Origin: Micromonospora globbae
GTDB lineage: Bacteria > Actinomycetota > Actinomycetes > Mycobacteriales > Micromonosporaceae
Length of the DNA stretch: 64,000 nt
Direction: 5' to 3'
Assembly: GCF_003610785.1 (NCBI RefSeq)
Contig: NZ_RAQQ01000006.1
Coordinates: forward strand, 1-64,000
Positions 1-7,377 of this stretch are shown here, piece by piece. The translations under genes were made by a program, and so were the position numbers. How positions within the stretch are numbered: position 1 is the stretch's first letter; each line of letters begins with the position of its first letter. The notes beneath the pieces were generated by a model. It was not told where the DNA came from and did not search any database. It saw only the letters and a list, made by a program, of their open reading frames with translations.

Positions 1-333
1 GTCGATCACCGCCCGGGACATGTCCAGTTGACCGGCGGCCCGGAGTCTGCCCAGTAGGACCTCGTGCAGTCGTTGCCACACGCCGGCGTCGTTCCAGTCC
101 CGCAACCTGCGCCAGCAGGTCATCCCCGACCCGAACCCGAGTTCCTGGGGCAGGTACTCCCACGGGATCGCGGTGTAGAGCACGAACAAGATCCCGCACA
201 ACACCTTCCGGTCATCAAGCGGCTTACGACCGGGATAGCGCTGCCGACGAGGCGGGCGGGGCGGCAGCAATGGCTCGATCTCGGCCCACAGGTCGTCCGA
301 GACGATCCACGGCGGCTGCTCACCTCGCCTCAC
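1..333 (-). CDS. IS5-family transposase, N-terminal part (DUF4096)
   Basis: The frame reads from a GTG at 333 with no stop to position 1 (111 codons). It begins MRRGEQPPWIVSDDLWAEIE, followed by LLPPRPPR, a GRKPLDDRKVLCGILFVLYT-type stretch, IPWEYLPQELGFGSG, and CWRRLRDWNDAGVW. This is the characteristic helix-turn-helix-like N-terminal half of DUF4096 transposases of the IS5 group. In that family the DDE catalytic domain follows and is often encoded in a second, frameshifted ORF. It would lie left of the window and cannot be judged. The open frame suggests the N-terminal half is intact. Confidence 0.85.
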   Translation of the reverse strand, partial: MRRGEQPPWIVSDDLWAEIEPLLPPRPPRRQRYPGRKPLDDRKVLCGILFVLYTAIPWEYLPQELGFGSGMTCWRRLRDWNDAGVWQRLHEVLLGRLRAAGQLDMSRAVID

Positions 334-407
334 GGCCGATCACTGTAGTTGATCGTCCACGAGGGACAAATCCACCTCCGCCCAGATCATTCTGTTAGGA
401 GTTCTTA
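1..407 (-). mobile_element. Right end of an IS5-family insertion sequence, cut by the window edge
   Basis: The transposase gene at 1-333 reads leftward out of the window, so only the 5' end of the element is seen. Between its start and about position 407 there is no other gene. The AT-richer stretch at 385-407, containing TTAGGAGTTCTTA, is where I would place the terminal inverted repeat. The other terminus lies outside the window, so the end is a guess. The element sits inside or beside the integrated element that ends near 3.7 kb. Confidence 0.55.
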
Positions 408-515
408 GGATGCGCGATCTGGAGTTTGTTCACCCGTTGACTCGGCTGTGACCAACCGCGCCTGTTAGTCGATCTTCTAACTAGGTAACCTCAAGAGGCA
501 AGGAGCGTTTACCAC

Positions 516-734
516 GTGTCACGTTCCAGGCACACAGTGAAGGAGCTTGAGGATCTCCTCCGGAAAGCCGAGCGACGGGGCTGGAAGATCACCGGAGGGG
601 GGCGCAAGTACTTCAAGATGTACTGCCCCTGCCCGGCAAAACACCTGAAAACAGTGAAATGCACCCCCTCAAACCCGAACTACCTGAGAGATTTGACCGG
701 TCAGCTCAAGAGGGCCACGTGCTGGGAGGACTGA
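516..734 (+). CDS. HicA-like small protein (possible mRNA interferase toxin)
   Basis: The protein has 72 residues from GTG 516, with an AAGGAG ribosome site at 500-505. It opens with a helix (KELEDLLRKAERRGWKIT) followed by GGGRKYFKMYCPC, with basic and Cys residues. This resembles the dsRBD-like HicA fold, in which a helix ending in GW is followed by a Gly-rich turn and a strand that normally carries the catalytic His (GSHH). Here the His is replaced by Lys/Tyr (GGGRKYFK), so activity is uncertain; a second candidate is HLKTVK. It is followed after 2 bases by another small gene, as in a two-gene module. The HicA link is by pattern only. The module lies inside the probable AICE. Confidence 0.6.
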   Translation: MSRSRHTVKELEDLLRKAERRGWKITGGGRKYFKMYCPCPAKHLKTVKCTPSNPNYLRDLTGQLKRATCWED

Positions 735-736
735 TC

Positions 737-1051
737 ATGCGACAGCATCGAATCGCGATACAGATGACGTTCGAAAGCACGCCGCACGGCACCGACGAGC
801 AGTTCGAAGAGTTCCTCGACGCAGTGCAGGAACATCTGGACGAACTCGGCTGCGAGGTGCAGATCGCCGCAAGCCTCGCCGACCGCACTGCGGAATTTGC
901 CTCGAGCATCGAGGCGCTCAACTTCGAGAGCGCGGTCAACACCCTGCTTGTCGACATACGTACCGCACTGCACGCGGCCGAGTGCCACACAGACAACTGG
1001 CCACAGTACGTGGCAACTGACCGGAACCTGCGGGAACTGCAAGACGTCTGA
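737..1051 (+). CDS. Partner of the HicA-like protein, unknown family
   Basis: The protein has 104 residues from ATG 737, preceded by GGGAGGA at 724-730 inside the end of the upstream gene. The two genes are separated by only 2 bases and must be co-translated. It is acidic in its first half (EQFEEFLDAVQEHLDEL), with alternating beta-like and helical stretches. No HicB-type RNase-H-fold or helix-turn-helix motif is obvious. An ATG-less extension upstream in the same frame overlaps the HicA-like gene and lacks a ribosome site, so I reject it. By position it could be the antitoxin or a co-effector. Two hairpins follow (1065-1100, 1156-1185). The rest of the gap to 1358 shows nothing else. Confidence 0.7.
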   Translation: MRQHRIAIQMTFESTPHGTDEQFEEFLDAVQEHLDELGCEVQIAASLADRTAEFASSIEALNFESAVNTLLVDIRTALHAAECHTDNWPQYVATDRNLRELQDV

Positions 1052-1064
1052 CTCAGAGCCTGCA

Positions 1065-1100
1065 GAGCGCCCCGCCCACCTTCGGGTGAGCGGGGCGCTC
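1065..1100 (+). terminator. Strong intrinsic-type hairpin after the HicA-like module
   Basis: The 11-base arms GAGCGCCCCGC and GCGGGGCGCTC are extended by CCACC/GGTG around a TTCG tetraloop and followed by TTGTGC. It begins 14 bases after the stop at 1051. Confidence 0.85.
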
Positions 1101-1155
1101 TTGTGCATTGCGGCTACCGTCATATGCACCGTTAGCCCTGACCCGGCACACCGAA

Positions 1156-1185
1156 CGGCCCGCCAGGCGTCATCCTGGCGGGCCG
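1156..1185. terminator. Second hairpin between the HicA-like module and the DUF2637 gene
   Basis: The perfect 12-bp arms CGGCCCGCCAGG and CCTGGCGGGCCG flank a 6-base loop. It sits between convergent genes, so it may stop transcription from both sides. Confidence 0.7.
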
Positions 1186-1358
1186 CGTCACTTTCCTTCG
1201 GCGACAGACCCCATCGTTGTCAGGGCCTCCTCAATGAGCGGGTACGGCACTGTCGTCCGTTCACACCGCCATCGCTCGTCCTCAGCCAAGCCTGGTCGGT
1301 GTGATCGATGGAGCAGGGCCGCGTCCGACACCAGCGGGGATGCTCCTTGGGCGCGCCA

Positions 1359-2108
1359 TCACCTTCGAGAACCGTCTGCTTGTAGTGCCGCATGCTCGGG
1401 CTTGCCTGCAATAAGGCGTCGGACATGACGTTCGGACACACCGGCGGCCACGGCTAACTCTGCCGGGCTGGCCTGCGGACGCTCGGCGCGCAGCCGGGCC
1501 ACGGCATCAGCGGTCTGCTCCGGGCGCACCGTCGTCCGCTTGCGTCGCACGTTGCGCCGACGTGGAGGTGCCGGTACCTGACTTGTCGCCGCACCGTCGG
1601 TGATTCCAGCCCGCTGCGCTCCGTTCGCCTCAGTGGTTAAGGAAACCGGTGGGTCTGACTCCGGTGGTGGCACAGACGCGGCGTTGCCAGCAGGCGGCCC
1701 CTGCGGGTGGGCGGCATCTGACGTTCGGTGATTGCTCCGTGGGGGCGGTTGCCATTTCGTGAGCATCTCCACGACCAGCAGAAGCGCCACGGCTGGCCAG
1801 GCAGCGACGATCCGTGCCCCAGGGCTTGGCTCGGCGGCGGCAATGTTCGCCGCCACGCTGGCCGCCACTCCCGCAACGAATGCGACCCGGGCCGACCAAC
1901 GCACGCTCCGTTCGGCGCGTTTGTCCTCGACCATGGCCGCCGACGCGACGACGAGCATCCCGTCGACCGACAGCGGCAGCACATAGGCGACCTCGGGACG
2001 CTCACCGAACCTCAACGCCACGGCCACCATGTGACTCCACGACGACCAGGCAGCAATCCCGGCCACCGCCACCGTGCTCACGTCTCGGGCAAGCCGGGTC
2101 GGCGTCAT
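1359..2108 (-). CDS. DUF2637 membrane protein with C-terminal helix-turn-helix (SpdA/SpdB-like)
   Basis: The protein has 249 residues. The N-terminal 105 or so contain hydrophobic segments (VAVAGIAAWSSWSHMVAVAL, VLPLSVDGMLVVASAAM, VAFVAGVAASVAANIAA, AWPAVALLLVVEML), the usual four-helix DUF2637 core. A Pro/Ser-rich linker follows, then a basic tail with a helix-turn-helix (RPQASPAELAVAAGVSERHVRRLI). DUF2637 proteins are typical of actinomycete plasmids and integrative conjugative elements, where they are linked to intramycelial spread. The start overlaps the stop of the upstream gene by 4 bases (2105-2108). Its presence is the main reason to call this region an AICE remnant. Confidence 0.85.
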   Translation of the reverse strand: MTPTRLARDVSTVAVAGIAAWSSWSHMVAVALRFGERPEVAYVLPLSVDGMLVVASAAMVEDKRAERSVRWSARVAFVAGVAASVAANIAAAEPSPGARIVAAWPAVALLLVVEMLTKWQPPPRSNHRTSDAAHPQGPPAGNAASVPPPESDPPVSLTTEANGAQRAGITDGAATSQVPAPPRRRNVRRKRTTVRPEQTADAVARLRAERPQASPAELAVAAGVSERHVRRLIAGKPEHAALQADGSRR

Positions 2109-2497
2109 CGGTCCACCCCCGGACCCATCCGTCGCTCGATGGCCCGGACCTCGGCGGGCTCCACGGACGGACGTCCGCCGATGTCCAGCAGCGTCTGGAC
2201 ATCAGCCCATCGCCGCCACCGTCGGACGACGTCGCTGGCGTCGAGGCCGGTCGCTTCGGCGATGTCCGTCAAGTCCGCACGCGCTCGCAGTGCGGCGTGG
2301 ATCATCGAGGGTTGCCAGCGAGTCCACCAGGACACCACCGCAGCGGACAACGCCAGCTCCGTCAGTGCGTCATCTCGACCGGATTCCGCCGTCCGAACGA
2401 CGGCATGGTCGTGAAGATCGAGAAGGAGCTTGAACGGGTTGATCTCTTTCGCATCGGCGAACCGCACCGGCGGTTTGGGCGGTCGGGCCGGGTTCAC
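2105..2497 (-). CDS. Small AICE-type protein, unknown function
   Basis: The protein has 130 residues from a GTG start. Its N-terminus is Pro/Lys-rich and followed by INPFKLLLDLHDHAVV. The C-terminal half (LTDIAEATGLDASDVVRRWRRW) looks like a helix-turn-helix. It is coupled to the DUF2637 gene by a 4-base overlap, so the two form an operon. Similar small genes precede DUF2637 genes in actinomycete mobile elements, but I cannot name the family. The 259 bases upstream (2498-2756) hold the divergent promoter region and the yefM operator. Confidence 0.7.
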   Translation of the reverse strand: MNPARPPKPPVRFADAKEINPFKLLLDLHDHAVVRTAESGRDDALTELALSAAVVSWWTRWQPSMIHAALRARADLTDIAEATGLDASDVVRRWRRWADVQTLLDIGGRPSVEPAEVRAIERRMGPGVDR

Positions 2498-2721
2498 CGG
2501 GTGCCCCCCGACCCCCGTGAACTGGGAAAACTCAGTGGTAGCGGGTCACCGGCGATCGTGGCGGTGTGGTTCGCATGGTGGTACCTCCGGCCCACTCTTC
2601 CGCAGGTCACCGTCTCCTCGTGGGGCCGCTTGCGCCGTGATCTTGCCCGTACAGCAGGGAAGTACAGCAGCACCCGTGGATCCACCGCCGGCTCGACCAG
2701 GGACGAGACGCAGACCACCCG

Positions 2722-2741
2722 AGGTACAATTTTCTGTACCT
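2722..2741 (+). promoter_or_regulatory. Probable YefM-YoeB autoregulatory operator
   Basis: The perfect 7-bp inverted repeat AGGTACA-N6-TGTACCT ends 15 bases before the yefM start. YefM-YoeB operators studied in other bacteria contain TGTACA-type palindromes, so autorepression by the complex is expected. Confidence 0.75.
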
Positions 2742-2756
2742 ACCCCGGAGGTGATC

Positions 2757-3032
2757 ATGCGGACCGTGAACTTCACCCAGCTACGGCAGAACCTGGCCGC
2801 GGAACTCGACAGCGTCATCAACGACGCGGAGGAGGTGGTGGTGACCCGGTCGGGCCACGAACCGGTGGTCATCGTGCCGCTCGCGGAGTACGAGTCGATG
2901 AAGGAGACCGAGTACCTCCTTCGCAACCCGGCCAATGCCGCAGCCCTGCGCCGCTCGATCGCGGAGCTTGAGGAGGGCGACGCGGCCGAGCGGGACCTGA
3001 TCGACCCCGCCACCGTGCGGGACGTCGCGTGA
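2757..3032 (+). CDS. yefM: Antitoxin, Phd/YefM family
   Basis: The protein has 91 residues from ATG 2757 with GGAGG directly upstream. It begins MRTVNFTQLRQNLAAELDSV and continues with VVVTRSGHEPVVIVPLAEYE, the conserved YefM DNA-binding fold. The acidic C-terminus (ELEEGDAAERDL) would wrap the toxin. It neutralises the adjacent YoeB RNase and represses the operon with it. A longer ORF extends upstream to 2430 but would run through the operator. The stop overlaps the toxin's GTG by 4 bases, giving tight coupling. Confidence 0.93.
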   Translation: MRTVNFTQLRQNLAAELDSVINDAEEVVVTRSGHEPVVIVPLAEYESMKETEYLLRNPANAAALRRSIAELEEGDAAERDLIDPATVRDVA

Positions 3033-3286
3033 GGCTGGTCTTCACCGCGACGGCCTGGAACCAGTACCTCAGCCACACCGACCGGAAGCTGGTCAAGCGC
3101 ATCAACGACCTCATCGCGGACGTGATGCGCAACGGATACGAGGGCATCGGCAAGCCGGAACCCCTGCGGGGAGAGCTGTCCGGCTTCTGGTCCCGCCGAA
3201 TCGATCGCGAACACCGGCTGGTGTATCGGATCACCAAGGACGACGTCGAGATCATCGCCTGCCGCTACCACTACGGCGACCGGTAG
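3029..3286 (+). CDS. yoeB: Toxin YoeB/Txe, ribosome-dependent mRNA endonuclease
   Basis: The protein has 85 residues, full length for the family. It shows FTATAWNQYLSHTDRKLVKRI at the N-terminus, GKPEPLRGELSGFWSRRI and EHRLVYRI in the middle, and the C-terminal active-site run IIACRYHYGDR. In YoeB the conserved Glu, Arg, His and terminal Tyr act in 5'-cleavage of mRNA at the A site; all equivalents are visible. It is translated from GTG 3029, overlapping the antitoxin stop. Such pairs are commonly carried by mobile elements and would favour retention of the element. Confidence 0.93.
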   Translation: MRLVFTATAWNQYLSHTDRKLVKRINDLIADVMRNGYEGIGKPEPLRGELSGFWSRRIDREHRLVYRITKDDVEIIACRYHYGDR

Positions 3287-3378
3287 CGGGCCGGACACGC
3301 GGGGGTGCACGTCCAGGTCGGCCAGGAGCAAGGCGCTCTGAGAAGCGAGGTGTCGCGCCTCGGTGGGCGACCCGGGGC

Positions 3379-3609
3379 TCACCGGGGATGCGGGTCGGTG
3401 ACGTAGACGCACTTGCTCTGCCGGCCGTCGATCAGCCCCTCGGCCTTCAAGAGCAGCATGGCGGCACGGATAACCGTGTTACTGACCTTGTAGTGCTCGG
3501 AGAGGGCGGCGAACGAGGGCAGCTTGTCGCCCGGCTTCAATTGGCCGGAGCTGACCTGCTCGCGGATATCCCGGGCGACCTGGAGGTAGGCAGCCCTGTC
3601 TCCGGACAC
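3379..3609 (-). CDS. Short GntR-family DNA-binding protein
   Basis: The protein has 76 residues from GTG 3609 and is essentially only the winged helix of the family: YLQVARDIREQVSSGQLKPG, LPSFAALSEHYKVSNTVIRA, LLLKAEGLIDG. No effector-binding domain follows. Small single-domain GntR regulators of this kind control AICE genes (KorSA/Pra-type control). The frame stays open upstream to ATG 3696, but that extension is encoded by the tRNA-like sequence at 3669-3692 and would read through the probable attachment site. I therefore prefer the internal start, although its ribosome site is weak. It is the last gene before the element boundary. Confidence 0.8.
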   Translation of the reverse strand: MSGDRAAYLQVARDIREQVSSGQLKPGDKLPSFAALSEHYKVSNTVIRAAMLLLKAEGLIDGRQSKCVYVTDPHPR

Positions 3610-3668
3610 GGATGCCGCGGTCAGACCTCGTACCGCACCGCAGAAGGCCGGCTCGCCGACGATCCATA

Positions 3669-3692
3669 GGTTCGAGTCCCTGGCGGCCCACT
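3669..3692 (+). other. Probable attR: 3' end of a tRNA gene (tRNA-Lys-like)
   Basis: GGTTCGAGTCCCTG matches a tRNA T-loop and 3' stem strand, and GCGGCCC-A matches an acceptor 3' strand plus discriminator base. The matching 5' T-stem strand is not present to the left (CCATAG instead of a CAGGG-type strand), so this is a 3' fragment and not a complete tRNA. A tRNA with acceptor GGGCCGC is most like tRNA-Lys; that identity is from memory. Such fragments mark the far end of elements that integrate into tRNA genes. Confidence 0.55.
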
Positions 3693-3723
3693 CCACCGGC
3701 GTGACATCGGCGACCTGCGGCGA

Positions 3724-3746
3724 AGCCCAGGTCGCTGACCTGGGCT
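3724..3746. terminator. Perfect 9-bp hairpin just outside the element boundary
   Basis: AGCCCAGGT-CGCTG-ACCTGGGCT lies between the probable attR and the stop of the secreted-protein gene at 3799. It could terminate transcription coming from the right. Confidence 0.6.
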
Positions 3747-3798
3747 CCGCCGGCGTGTCGGTCGGTCGGAACGGTTCAGGCTGAGGGCCCCGCCGCGG

Positions 3799-5010
3799 TC
3801 AGCACTTCGGGGCGCAGGTCCGCGGTTCGTTCGGGCCGCCGGTGTACGGCTCGGGCATGACGATGACGAACCCGCCTCTGTCACCGGCCCGCTTGAGGAC
3901 CTCGGCGACGTAGTCGCGCCACCGCTGGGTCACACTGACCACGGTGAGGGTGGGCTGGCACTGGTCGGGGGTGGTCAGGGCCACCTCGCTCCCGCACGGC
4001 GGGCCGCCTTCGGCGGTCGGCCGGTAGCCCCGGAACTGGCGGGTGTCCACGGTGAGCCCGACGCACGGGTCCTGGCCGGGTTCGGGCTTGATCCGCATGC
4101 TGCAGATCAGCGTCTGCGTCTGAATCACCGTTTCGATGTCGGGCTTCTCCTCCTCCTCGCAGGCCTCGTTCTGGTCGGGGCCGGGCATCGCGATGGACGG
4201 GTCGCAGCCACTCATCCTGGCGAGCGCCTCCTGGCACGCCGTCGCCTGCCAGTTGGTCGCGTTGCACTGGGCCACCAACATCGCGACCTCGGCGCACGCG
4301 TCCTCGCCACCGGGTCGGGCGGCGGCGCCATCGTCGTCATCGTCGCCGGTGCCACTGTCGGCGACCGCCGGCCTCCAGGCGTCCCGCTTCCTGATGGCCT
4401 CGTTCGCCTCCTCCTGCTCCTTCTTCATCCTTTCTCTCAGCTGCCGGTCCTTCTCCGGGTCCTCGCCGAACGTGTCGCCCCTCGCCGCCTCCCTGACCGC
4501 CTCGACGTACTCCTGCCACTGCCTGTCGGCCTCGTCGGCGAGTTCCTGGTAGGACCCGTCGTTGTACCAGCCCCCGGACTGGCGGCCGGGCGCCTGATAG
4601 GGGTCGGAGGAATCGGGCCTGCCGAAAACCCATTGGCCGCTCTGCCCAGCGATGCGCGGGTCCACACTCGACCCGCAGTTGACCGTGCCGTGGTAGGTGT
4701 CGTCGGACCCACCGGACCCGAGCGGGAAGAGCACGTGCATCCCCGGCATGACCGGGCTGTCGAAGTCGACGAGCCCGCACCCGGCGATCCCGCTGCCCAC
4801 CTCGACCCCTTGGGCGGTCTTCTGCAGCACGCATCCGAGCGGGCTCTCCAGGCCGACGTCCCCCGGCGCGACGAGCAGCACCTCCGGCTCGCGGTCGGCC
4901 CCGTCGCCCAAGGGGTCGTCCGTGGCACCCATGGCTGGGCCGGCCAGCCCGGCGACAACCAACACCGTACCCAGGCCGATCGCCCCGGCCAGTCTCACCA
5001 CCCGTTTCAC
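3799..5010 (-). CDS. Secreted Cys-rich protein, unknown function
   Basis: The protein has 403 residues with a clear Sec signal peptide (VVRLAGAIGLGTVLVVAGLA, cleavage near AMGA-TDD). The mature part has about 14 Cys, suggesting disulfide bonds. A central charged, probably coiled segment (RQLRERMKKEQEEANEAIRK) is followed by an Asp-rich linker (GTGDDDDDG) and a second Cys-rich half. It starts at ATG 5010 with an AGGAGGGGG-type ribosome site. It is the first chromosomal gene after the probable attR. I do not recognise the family. No transmembrane anchor or LPXTG motif is present, so it is probably released. Confidence 0.85.
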   Translation of the reverse strand: MKRVVRLAGAIGLGTVLVVAGLAGPAMGATDDPLGDGADREPEVLLVAPGDVGLESPLGCVLQKTAQGVEVGSGIAGCGLVDFDSPVMPGMHVLFPLGSGGSDDTYHGTVNCGSSVDPRIAGQSGQWVFGRPDSSDPYQAPGRQSGGWYNDGSYQELADEADRQWQEYVEAVREAARGDTFGEDPEKDRQLRERMKKEQEEANEAIRKRDAWRPAVADSGTGDDDDDGAAARPGGEDACAEVAMLVAQCNATNWQATACQEALARMSGCDPSIAMPGPDQNEACEEEEKPDIETVIQTQTLICSMRIKPEPGQDPCVGLTVDTRQFRGYRPTAEGGPPCGSEVALTTPDQCQPTLTVVSVTQRWRDYVAEVLKRAGDRGGFVIVMPEPYTGGPNEPRTCAPKC

Positions 5011-5347
5011 TGTTGTCCCCCTCCTCGTCGCGTCATGAGCTGATCATCGTTCCCAGGTTTCCCGTCCACATCGGCACGGATCCCGGCCCGGCCGGGAATG
5101 TGTCCCTCCCGGACGTCGCGCACCCGACCGGTGTCAGCCGCCGGTAGTCACCGAACGCACAAATTGAGTGATGCCCCTCGGGACGGGCATAGCCCGGCCG
5201 AGGAGAGCGGGGGCAAAGAAGATGTCGCCGAGGACCAATTGTCATGGGCCAACGTGCCGATCCTCAGAGAGGGACCGGCGGCGACTTCCCGGCAGGGCCC
5301 GGGAGCCGCCGCCGTGAGGGATCGGTCGACGGGCCGCGCTGCCAGCG
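5011..5347. other. 337-base gap without a gene
   Basis: It holds the promoter side of the Cys-rich secreted protein and the 3' side of the small secreted protein at 5348. I see no ORF with protein-like composition, no strong hairpin and no recognisable operator. Confidence 0.6.
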
Positions 5348-5614
5348 TCAGCAGGTGGCCTGGTACGCGGCGAGGCCCTGCTGGTAACTCGTGAAGTACC
5401 GGCTCGCCAGGCTGCCGTAGAAGAGGCGCATTCCCGGGTCGGTGCTGGTGAGTCGCAGCGTGTTGTACTTGAGGTACATGTTGAGGTCGCTGGTGTACTG
5501 CGCCTTGAGGCCAGCGCAATACGTACTGGTCGCGTGGGCCGGCCCGGCGATGCCCGCCAGTGCGCCGCCGGCAATGGCGGTGATGAGTGCGATACGGGAG
5601 AGGAAAACGCGCAC
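5348..5614 (-). CDS. Small secreted protein, unknown function
   Basis: The protein has 88 residues from GTG 5614, chosen because AAGGAG lies 8 bases upstream; the open frame to 5827 has no ribosome site. The signal peptide FLSRIALITAIAGGALAGIA ends near AHA-TSTYC. The mature part is about 60 residues, Tyr/Leu-rich, with a single Cys near each end (TSTYC and YQATC) that could form one disulfide. Residues YCAGLKAQYTSDLNMYLKYN suggest a helical bundle. No family is recognised. It lies alone, with 253 bases to the MarR gene, partly filled by a terminator. Confidence 0.8.
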   Translation of the reverse strand: MRVFLSRIALITAIAGGALAGIAGPAHATSTYCAGLKAQYTSDLNMYLKYNTLRLTSTDPGMRLFYGSLASRYFTSYQQGLAAYQATC

Positions 5615-5812
5615 GTCGCTGCTCCTTAACGTACGTCCGGCGGGTCTGTCGTTCGCCGGGCGGGCCAATCTTTCGCAACAACCTGACGCAACCTGATTCC
5701 TCGATCGGGCTCGGCGTACTCGATTGCATTCGCTTGTTGCTGACACGGATGTTAGGAACGGCGTACGCGCCGGGTCGTCGGCCGCAGGGCTGATCGGCGG
5801 GTGGACGACATC

Positions 5813-5848
5813 GGGCCGTCGCTCCACCCCTGGGTAAAGCGACGGCCC
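5813..5848 (-). terminator. Terminator of the MarR gene
   Basis: GGGCCGTCGCT and AGCGACGGCCC (11 bp, perfect) flank a 14-base loop, 20 bases past the stop at 5868. Confidence 0.75.
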
Positions 5849-5867
5849 ACCCCGCGCGCGGCGGGAA

Positions 5868-6329
5868 CTACGAGCCCTGGGTGTTCTTCATCAGCTTCCC
5901 CAGCACCTTCAGTGCGGCGACGTAGTCGGCGTCGTCGATGCCCTCGTGGATCCGGGCGCGGATGGCCGGCGCGTGGGCCTTCAGGCGTACGCGCGCCTCC
6001 TCGCCGGCTTCCGTGATCCACAGCCGATTTTCGCCGTCGCGGCGGAGCCAGCCGCGTTCCAGCAGCACCTCCGCCTCGGCGTGCAGGTCGTCCTCGGGCC
6101 TGAGGTACGTGGCCATCGCCTCCCGCAGTTGAGGAATGGTCATGCCCTGGCCGTCCGGGGAGAGGTCGTTGCTCGACAGGTTGCGCAGCAGCCAGAACTG
6201 GGGCTGCGTGAACCCGAGTTCGGCCTGCCGGGCGCGGGTGAACGAGATGAGGGCCTCGTAGGCCAGGCCGGTCCAGTAGGCGGCCGGCTGGGCTGCCAGT
6301 TCGGCATCGGTCATCTGGTCGAGCGTCAT
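5868..6329 (-). CDS. MarR-family transcription regulator
   Basis: The protein has 153 residues from ATG 6329 with GTAAGGAG upstream. A helical dimerisation start (YEALISFTRARQAELGF) is followed by a winged helix (TIPQLREAMATYLRPEDDLH, VLLERGWLRRDGENRLWITE) and a closing dimerisation helix. The second position of the recognition region is divergent from classic MarR, with LRPEDDL where NLTRLVDRL is usual, so DNA contacts may differ. The nearest gene, 85 bases upstream, is the end of the kinase gene. No divergent target is adjacent, so the regulon is unknown. Confidence 0.85.
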   Translation of the reverse strand: MTLDQMTDAELAAQPAAYWTGLAYEALISFTRARQAELGFTQPQFWLLRNLSSNDLSPDGQGMTIPQLREAMATYLRPEDDLHAEAEVLLERGWLRRDGENRLWITEAGEEARVRLKAHAPAIRARIHEGIDDADYVAALKVLGKLMKNTQGS

Positions 6330-6414
6330 GGCGCTCCTTACCTCGCTTGATCGTCTACGACGTCACGACCGTAGAAGTTCAAGCATGGTTGAGGTCAACA
6401 CCATCCAGGGAGGG

Positions 6415-7377
6415 TCAGGGCGCGTAGCTCGGGTCGGCGACCGTCTCGGCGATGCGGGTCAGCCAGTGCAGGTCGTTGGCGCGCGCCTCCGGGCTGGCGT
6501 CGGGATCGAGGATGCTGCGCACGAAGGCGGCGGCGTCGTCGAGGTGCCGCTCGCCGCGGTAGTAGCTCAGCAGTGTCTGGTCCGGTTCCTGCGGCCCGTA
6601 GCCACGGCGGAAGAGTTCGGCGCGGTGCGCGTCGATCGGGTGGTCGCCGAAGTCCTGGCTGTAGACGAACATGAGGTCGCGCTCGGGCGGTGCGAGGATC
6701 GGCGCGTCCCAGTCCACGACGTGCAGCGGGCCGTCGCCGTCGGCGATCAGGTTACCCGGGTGGATGTCGGCGTGGCAGATGACGTGTCGCGCGTGCGTCA
6801 CGCGGGAGGCGAGGCGGTCGACGGTCTCCGACAACCGGTGCAGCGCGGCGCCGTACCGGTCCCAGAACGCGCCGAGGACCTCGCTCGCCGCGGCCTGAGC
6901 GCCGAGGCTCCGCAGCCGGTCGCCCGACGTCGACCGGTACGTCTCGACCGGCAGGACCGCGGCGATGTCGTCGCTCGGCGGGACCGCGTGCAGCCGGCCC
7001 AGGAACTCGCCGTACTCGGTCCACTGGCGGTCGGTGAGCCCGCGCGCCCACCGGCTGCCGCCGTCGTGGAACGGGTAGAGCAGCAGCTCGTAGCCCCCGA
7101 AGGCACGACTGGTGCCGCCGGCGGGAAGGTCGATCGGTGCCACGACCTGCCGTACGCCGTGCGCCCGGAGGAAGCCGGGCAGCAGGACGGCCGCCTGGGT
7201 GAACCTCCCACGGCGGACCTTGAGGAAGTAGCGCTCGCCGGACGTCTCCACCCGGTACGCCCACGCGTCCCCGTCCAGCCCGAGCGGCAGGAACACGAGG
7301 TCGGTGACGTCCACGGCCCAGGCGGCGGCCACCTCGGCCGCGAGCGACCGCTCGTTGATGTCCGGCTTGTCGATCAT
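6415..7377 (-). CDS. Aminoglycoside phosphotransferase-family kinase
   Basis: The protein has 320 residues. The N-lobe shows LDGDAWAYRV and YFLKVRRG (ATP-site Lys). The catalytic loop is ICHADIHPGNLI, the HxDxxxxN motif of the APH fold, at about residue 200. The metal-binding segment HVVDWDAPILAPPERDLMF follows. These enzymes phosphorylate small hydroxylated molecules; the aminoglycoside name is only a fold label and resistance is not implied. The start is uncertain: ATG 7377 gives the usual family N-terminus (MIDKPDI), while GTG 7425 adds 16 residues. Neither has a strong ribosome site. The gene is divergent from the DUF1801 gene. Confidence 0.88.
   Translation of the reverse strand: MIDKPDINERSLAAEVAAAWAVDVTDLVFLPLGLDGDAWAYRVETSGERYFLKVRRGRFTQAAVLLPGFLRAHGVRQVVAPIDLPAGGTSRAFGGYELLLYPFHDGGSRWARGLTDRQWTEYGEFLGRLHAVPPSDDIAAVLPVETYRSTSGDRLRSLGAQAAASEVLGAFWDRYGAALHRLSETVDRLASRVTHARHVICHADIHPGNLIADGDGPLHVVDWDAPILAPPERDLMFVYSQDFGDHPIDAHRAELFRRGYGPQEPDQTLLSYYRGERHLDDAAAFVRSILDPDASPEARANDLHWLTRIAETVADPSYAP

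Noticed and set aside
3379..3696. Longer GntR start at ATG 3696
   Set aside because: The added residues are encoded by the tRNA-like attachment sequence, a common source of false N-termini.
6415..7377. Aminoglycoside resistance gene
   Set aside because: Only the general kinase fold is visible; family members act on many substrates and resistance cannot be inferred.
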